From: Halorussus halobius
GTDB lineage: Archaea > Halobacteriota > Halobacteria > Halobacteriales > Haladaptataceae
Direction of reading: 5' to 3'
Length of the DNA stretch: 64,000 nucleotides
Assembly (NCBI RefSeq): GCF_004765805.1
Contig: NZ_SBIU01000004.1
Coordinates: forward strand, 186,001 to 250,000
Below the pieces are notes generated by a model. That model saw only the letters and a list, made by a program, of their open reading frames with translations. It was not told the DNA's origin and did not search any database. The translations under genes and the position numbers were made by a program. Shown here one piece after another: positions 61,651-64,000 of the stretch (position 1 is the first letter of the stretch; every line of letters begins with the position of its first letter).

Positions 61651-61813
61651 CCAACCCTACCAATCAATCATTTCAGATAAAAGCCTACGGGAGGGGTTTG
61701 GTCGCGGGTGCGGTTGGTTCAATTCCGCGCTTCTGTCGCAACCATCGCGGGGGAGTCCCCCGGGACGGGCGCTGTGAGTCCCGTCCGAGCGCACGAGCGC
61801 GAGTAGAAACTGA

Positions 61814-61829
61814 TTTAGGCCAGCCTAAA
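61814..61829. promoter_or_regulatory. Iron-box-like palindromic operator upstream of the HTH regulator
   Basis: TTTAGGCCAGCCTAAA has perfect 7-base arms around a 2-base centre. It ends 17 bases before the ATG at 61847, over the likely promoter. It resembles DtxR/SirR-type iron boxes (TTAGG...CCTAA) and nearly repeats the element at 62811. Confidence 0.75.
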
Positions 61830-61846
61830 CAATTGACCTGCAATCG

Positions 61847-62716
61847 ATGATGACCACGGAATCCGACGGTCGGACGGCGGCAGAAACGGCCGAGCGGTTG
61901 CCTTCGAGCGCGGTCGAGTCGGTGGCGTTCCTCGCTCGCTCGGAACACCGCGTCCACGTACTCGCGCTGTTGAACGACCGCCCCCGGACGCGAAACGAAC
62001 TGAGCGACGCGGTCGGGGTGACGCGGGTGACGCTGAGCCGCATCCTGCGCGACCTGGAGGACCGGGAGTGGATCACGAGACGCGGGTCCGAGAACAGGTA
62101 CGCGCCGACCACGTTCGGCGAACTGGTCTACCGGGACGTCGACCGGCTGCTCGCGACAGTCTCGGTCGGACAGGACTATCCCGGGATAGTCGAGCGACTG
62201 CCGACGGAGTGGTTCGGCTTCGACGTCCGGTGTCTCGCCGACGGCGAACTCGTCGGGGACGAGAGTTCGGACCCGCTGGCCGGTGCCCGCATCGTCGCCA
62301 ACGCGGTCCGGGACGCGTCGTCGTTTCGGTCGCTTCTGGGAACGTTCATCTCGCTGCCGATGTACTCGTTCGAGGAGACCGTGCGGAGCGGAACCGAGCC
62401 GGACGCAACAGTCGTCTTCGACCCGAGCGTCACCGAGACGATGCTCGAGGACCCGACGCTTCTGGACCGGTGGCGGGAGATCGAGGCGACCGCCGGCTCG
62501 ACCGTCTACTACGGCACCGACGAGCGCGTGCCCTGCAGCATCGACCTCGTCGACGACGAGACCGTGTTCCTGACGGTCGACCGCGAGCGCGAGAAGGGCT
62601 TCGACATCATCCGGTGTACCCACCCCGAGGTCGTCGAGTGGGCCGACGAGACGGTCGAGCAGTACCGAGCGAGTGCGACGCCGCTCGAACGCCGGGCCCC
62701 CGACGAGGGCGCGTGA
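61847..62716 (+). CDS. Haloarchaeal HTH transcriptional regulator
   Basis: A 289-residue regulator. The N-terminal winged HTH is ARSEHRVHVLALLNDRPRTR, NELSDAVGVTRVTLSRILRD and LEDREWITRRGSENRYAPTT. The rest is a ~190-residue sensor domain (YPGIVERLPTEWFGFDVRCL onwards), the organisation of haloarchaeal GntR/ArsR-like regulators with C-terminal effector domains. Starts at 61847 and 61850 are equivalent. The iron-box-like palindrome covers its promoter, and the next gene has the same box. It may be iron-regulated, or bind that box itself. It is not a DtxR homologue. Confidence 0.83.
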   Translation: MMTTESDGRTAAETAERLPSSAVESVAFLARSEHRVHVLALLNDRPRTRNELSDAVGVTRVTLSRILRDLEDREWITRRGSENRYAPTTFGELVYRDVDRLLATVSVGQDYPGIVERLPTEWFGFDVRCLADGELVGDESSDPLAGARIVANAVRDASSFRSLLGTFISLPMYSFEETVRSGTEPDATVVFDPSVTETMLEDPTLLDRWREIEATAGSTVYYGTDERVPCSIDLVDDETVFLTVDREREKGFDIIRCTHPEVVEWADETVEQYRASATPLERRAPDEGA

Positions 62717-62810
62717 GGACCCGGCCCCGCGTTCACGGTGCGTCGTCGACGACGTACCCTGAACAGCCAATCCGTCGCGTCGTTCCGAAAGCCGGGAATC
62801 ACTAAGTCTT

Positions 62811-62826
62811 TTTAGGCATGCCTAAA
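62811..62826. promoter_or_regulatory. Iron-box-like palindromic operator upstream of the siderophore-type binding protein
   Basis: TTTAGGCATGCCTAAA is a perfect 16-base palindrome ending four bases before the ATG at 62831. A bound repressor would cover the transcription start. Its arms are identical to those at 61814. Confidence 0.8.
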
Positions 62827-62830
62827 TCAT

Positions 62831-64000
62831 ATGGTACGCAGACGCCAGTTGCTCGCGGGTACCGCAGGTATCGTCGCGGCCGGACTCGCCGGCTGTACCG
62901 GTAGTGACGGGAGTTCGACGAGTACGACCGAAGCGACCACGGAGACGGCCACCGACACGGCCGCGCCGGAGACGACCGACGCCGAGACGACCACGGACGA
63001 GGCGTCCGAAACCGAGACGACCACGGACGAGCCCACGCCGTACACGGTCGAGATGGAGCCCAACGACCCGTACACGTTCGAGGAGGTCCCGGAGACGTAC
63101 GGCGTGGGCACGAGCCCCTTCATCGACATGGGGATGGCGCTCGGCATCCACCCGACGGCGACCACCGGCCTCGAGCGCGCCCCGCTCAAGTTCTACGACC
63201 TCCTCGACCTCGGGTTCGACGAGAGCCGAATCACCAAGATCGCCAGCGACGCCGAGTCCGGCTACGACAAGGAGAACTTCTACGCCGCCGACGCCGACGT
63301 CTGGCTCATCTCCCGGGACAACATCAGTCGCTACGTCAGCTGGGACGACGCCGACTTCGAGGACGTCGAATCACAGACCGGCCCGTTCCTCGGGACGACT
63401 CTCCGATTCGCCCCCCAGTCGGCCGTCCAGGACGAGCCGAACCCGTACACGATGTACGAGGCCTTCGAGAAGGTCGCGAAAATCTTCCAGCGCCAACAAC
63501 AGTTCCAAGCCTGGAAGTCGCTCCACGACGACCTCATGAACACCATCGAGGACGGGCTCCCGCCGGAGGACGAACGCCCCACTGTCGCCGCCATCTGGCG
63601 GGGCGTCAGCCCCGACTCCGGCCAGTTCCGCATCGCGCCCCTGCACCGCCTCGGCAACAACACGAAGTCGTACTACCGCCTCGGCATGCAGGACGCCTTC
63701 GAGGGCCAGTACCCGGACGGCCCGGTCGGCTACGAGGAACTGCTCCGCGTGGACCCGGATTACATCGGCGCGGTCGGCGCGCTCACCTCGACCACCCACG
63801 AGGAGTTCGTGAACACTACTGTCGAGCCGTTCGAGGCCAACGAGAACGGCCAGCAGCTCAGCGCCGTCCAGAACGGCAACGTCATCCGGAGCGGCGGCCA
63901 GTACATGGGTCCCATCGTCGACATGTTCTCGACCGAGGCCGTCGCCAAGCAGGTCTATCCCGACGAGTTCGGCGAGTGGCCCGGTCCCGTCGGTGACGTT
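62831..64000 (+). CDS. Iron-siderophore-type ABC transporter substrate-binding lipoprotein (3' end beyond window)
   Basis: The first 390 residues are visible. The leader MVRRRQLLAGTAGIVAAGLA precedes a lipobox AGC; a long Thr/Glu spacer then leads to a helical-backbone (BtuF/FecB-type) binding fold: YTFEEVPETYGVGTSPFIDM, GMALGIHPTATTGLERAPLK, NFYAADADVWLISRDNISRY and later RVDPDYIGAVGAL. These proteins deliver ferric siderophores or cobalamin to a membrane importer, whose genes are presumably beyond the right edge. The palindromic iron box at its promoter strongly suggests iron control. The frame is open at the edge. Confidence 0.85.
   Translation, partial: MVRRRQLLAGTAGIVAAGLAGCTGSDGSSTSTTEATTETATDTAAPETTDAETTTDEASETETTTDEPTPYTVEMEPNDPYTFEEVPETYGVGTSPFIDMGMALGIHPTATTGLERAPLKFYDLLDLGFDESRITKIASDAESGYDKENFYAADADVWLISRDNISRYVSWDDADFEDVESQTGPFLGTTLRFAPQSAVQDEPNPYTMYEAFEKVAKIFQRQQQFQAWKSLHDDLMNTIEDGLPPEDERPTVAAIWRGVSPDSGQFRIAPLHRLGNNTKSYYRLGMQDAFEGQYPDGPVGYEELLRVDPDYIGAVGALTSTTHEEFVNTTVEPFEANENGQQLSAVQNGNVIRSGGQYMGPIVDMFSTEAVAKQVYPDEFGEWPGPVGDV

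Overview
The window comes from a halophilic archaeon (class Halobacteria). It is GC-rich with strongly acidic proteins. It has Tat/lipobox lipoproteins, PGF-CTERM-like surface proteins, TATA-like boxes about 25-30 bases ahead of starts (leaderless style), an archaeal primase large subunit, a haloarchaeal PAS/GAF/bacterio-opsin-activator regulator and a halocin-like gene. I cannot fix the genus from sequence alone.

Layout. 1-9.6 kb: the 3' end of a zinc-phospholipase/P1-nuclease-like gene, a lipoprotein, mutL with two perfect hairpins in its linker, an apparently frameshifted lipoprotein, a lipid-linked-glycan flippase, a KDG kinase, a surface protein, a small membrane protein and a peroxiredoxin. 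9.7-19.4 kb: a glutaryl-CoA-dehydrogenase-like enzyme, an HTH protein, a class I amidotransferase, an AMP-binding protein and an alpha/beta hydrolase that both lack key catalytic residues, a TRIC-type channel, an HD phosphohydrolase, two tandem-repeat arrays and priL. 19.4-25.3 kb: an NTF2-like protein, a histidine kinase, a frameshifted membrane protein, serS, an AT-rich island with an orphan membrane ORF, and a UPF0175/PIN toxin-antitoxin pair. 25.3-33.6 kb: an MBL hydrolase, a three-gene surface/coiled-coil operon, and a PAS/GAF/HTH regulator divergent from a long-chain acyl-CoA ligase. 33.6-36.4 kb: a PhnP-like MBL gene flanked by inverted copies of a repeat complex.

36.4-45 kb is the most interesting part. 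It holds an arylsulfotransferase-like protein and a four-gene heme-copper oxidoreductase operon (small subunit, CuA subunit II, subunit I, heme-synthase-like UbiA protein). Its subunit I has HGTQQ where oxygen reductases have HPxxY, so the cross-linking Tyr is replaced by Gln. Next comes a USP-PepSY-like fusion, and then a halocin C8-like precursor followed by a stand-alone paralogue of its N-terminal (immunity-like) domain.

45-53.3 kb: a DUF5787-like protein, small membrane and PIN-like proteins, a DUF433 antitoxin with a truncated toxin, a four-repeat WHy/LEA14 protein, a tungstate-type ABC transporter (tupABC) and a lipoprotein. 53.3-64 kb: tRNA-Arg with a displaced duplicate of its 3' end, dihydroorotase, a dipeptide/oligopeptide ABC cluster (two substrate-binding proteins and two permeases, no ATPases in view), and at the right edge an HTH regulator and an iron-siderophore-type binding protein, each preceded by the same 7-2-7 palindrome that resembles a DtxR-family iron box.

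How it works together: most of the window is ordinary chromosomal housekeeping. Accessory signals cluster at 23.9-25.3 kb (AT-rich island plus toxin-antitoxin), 34.5-36.4 kb (repeat-flanked gene), 43.5-45 kb (halocin module), 47.3-47.7 kb (decayed toxin-antitoxin) and 53.3-53.7 kb (tRNA scar).
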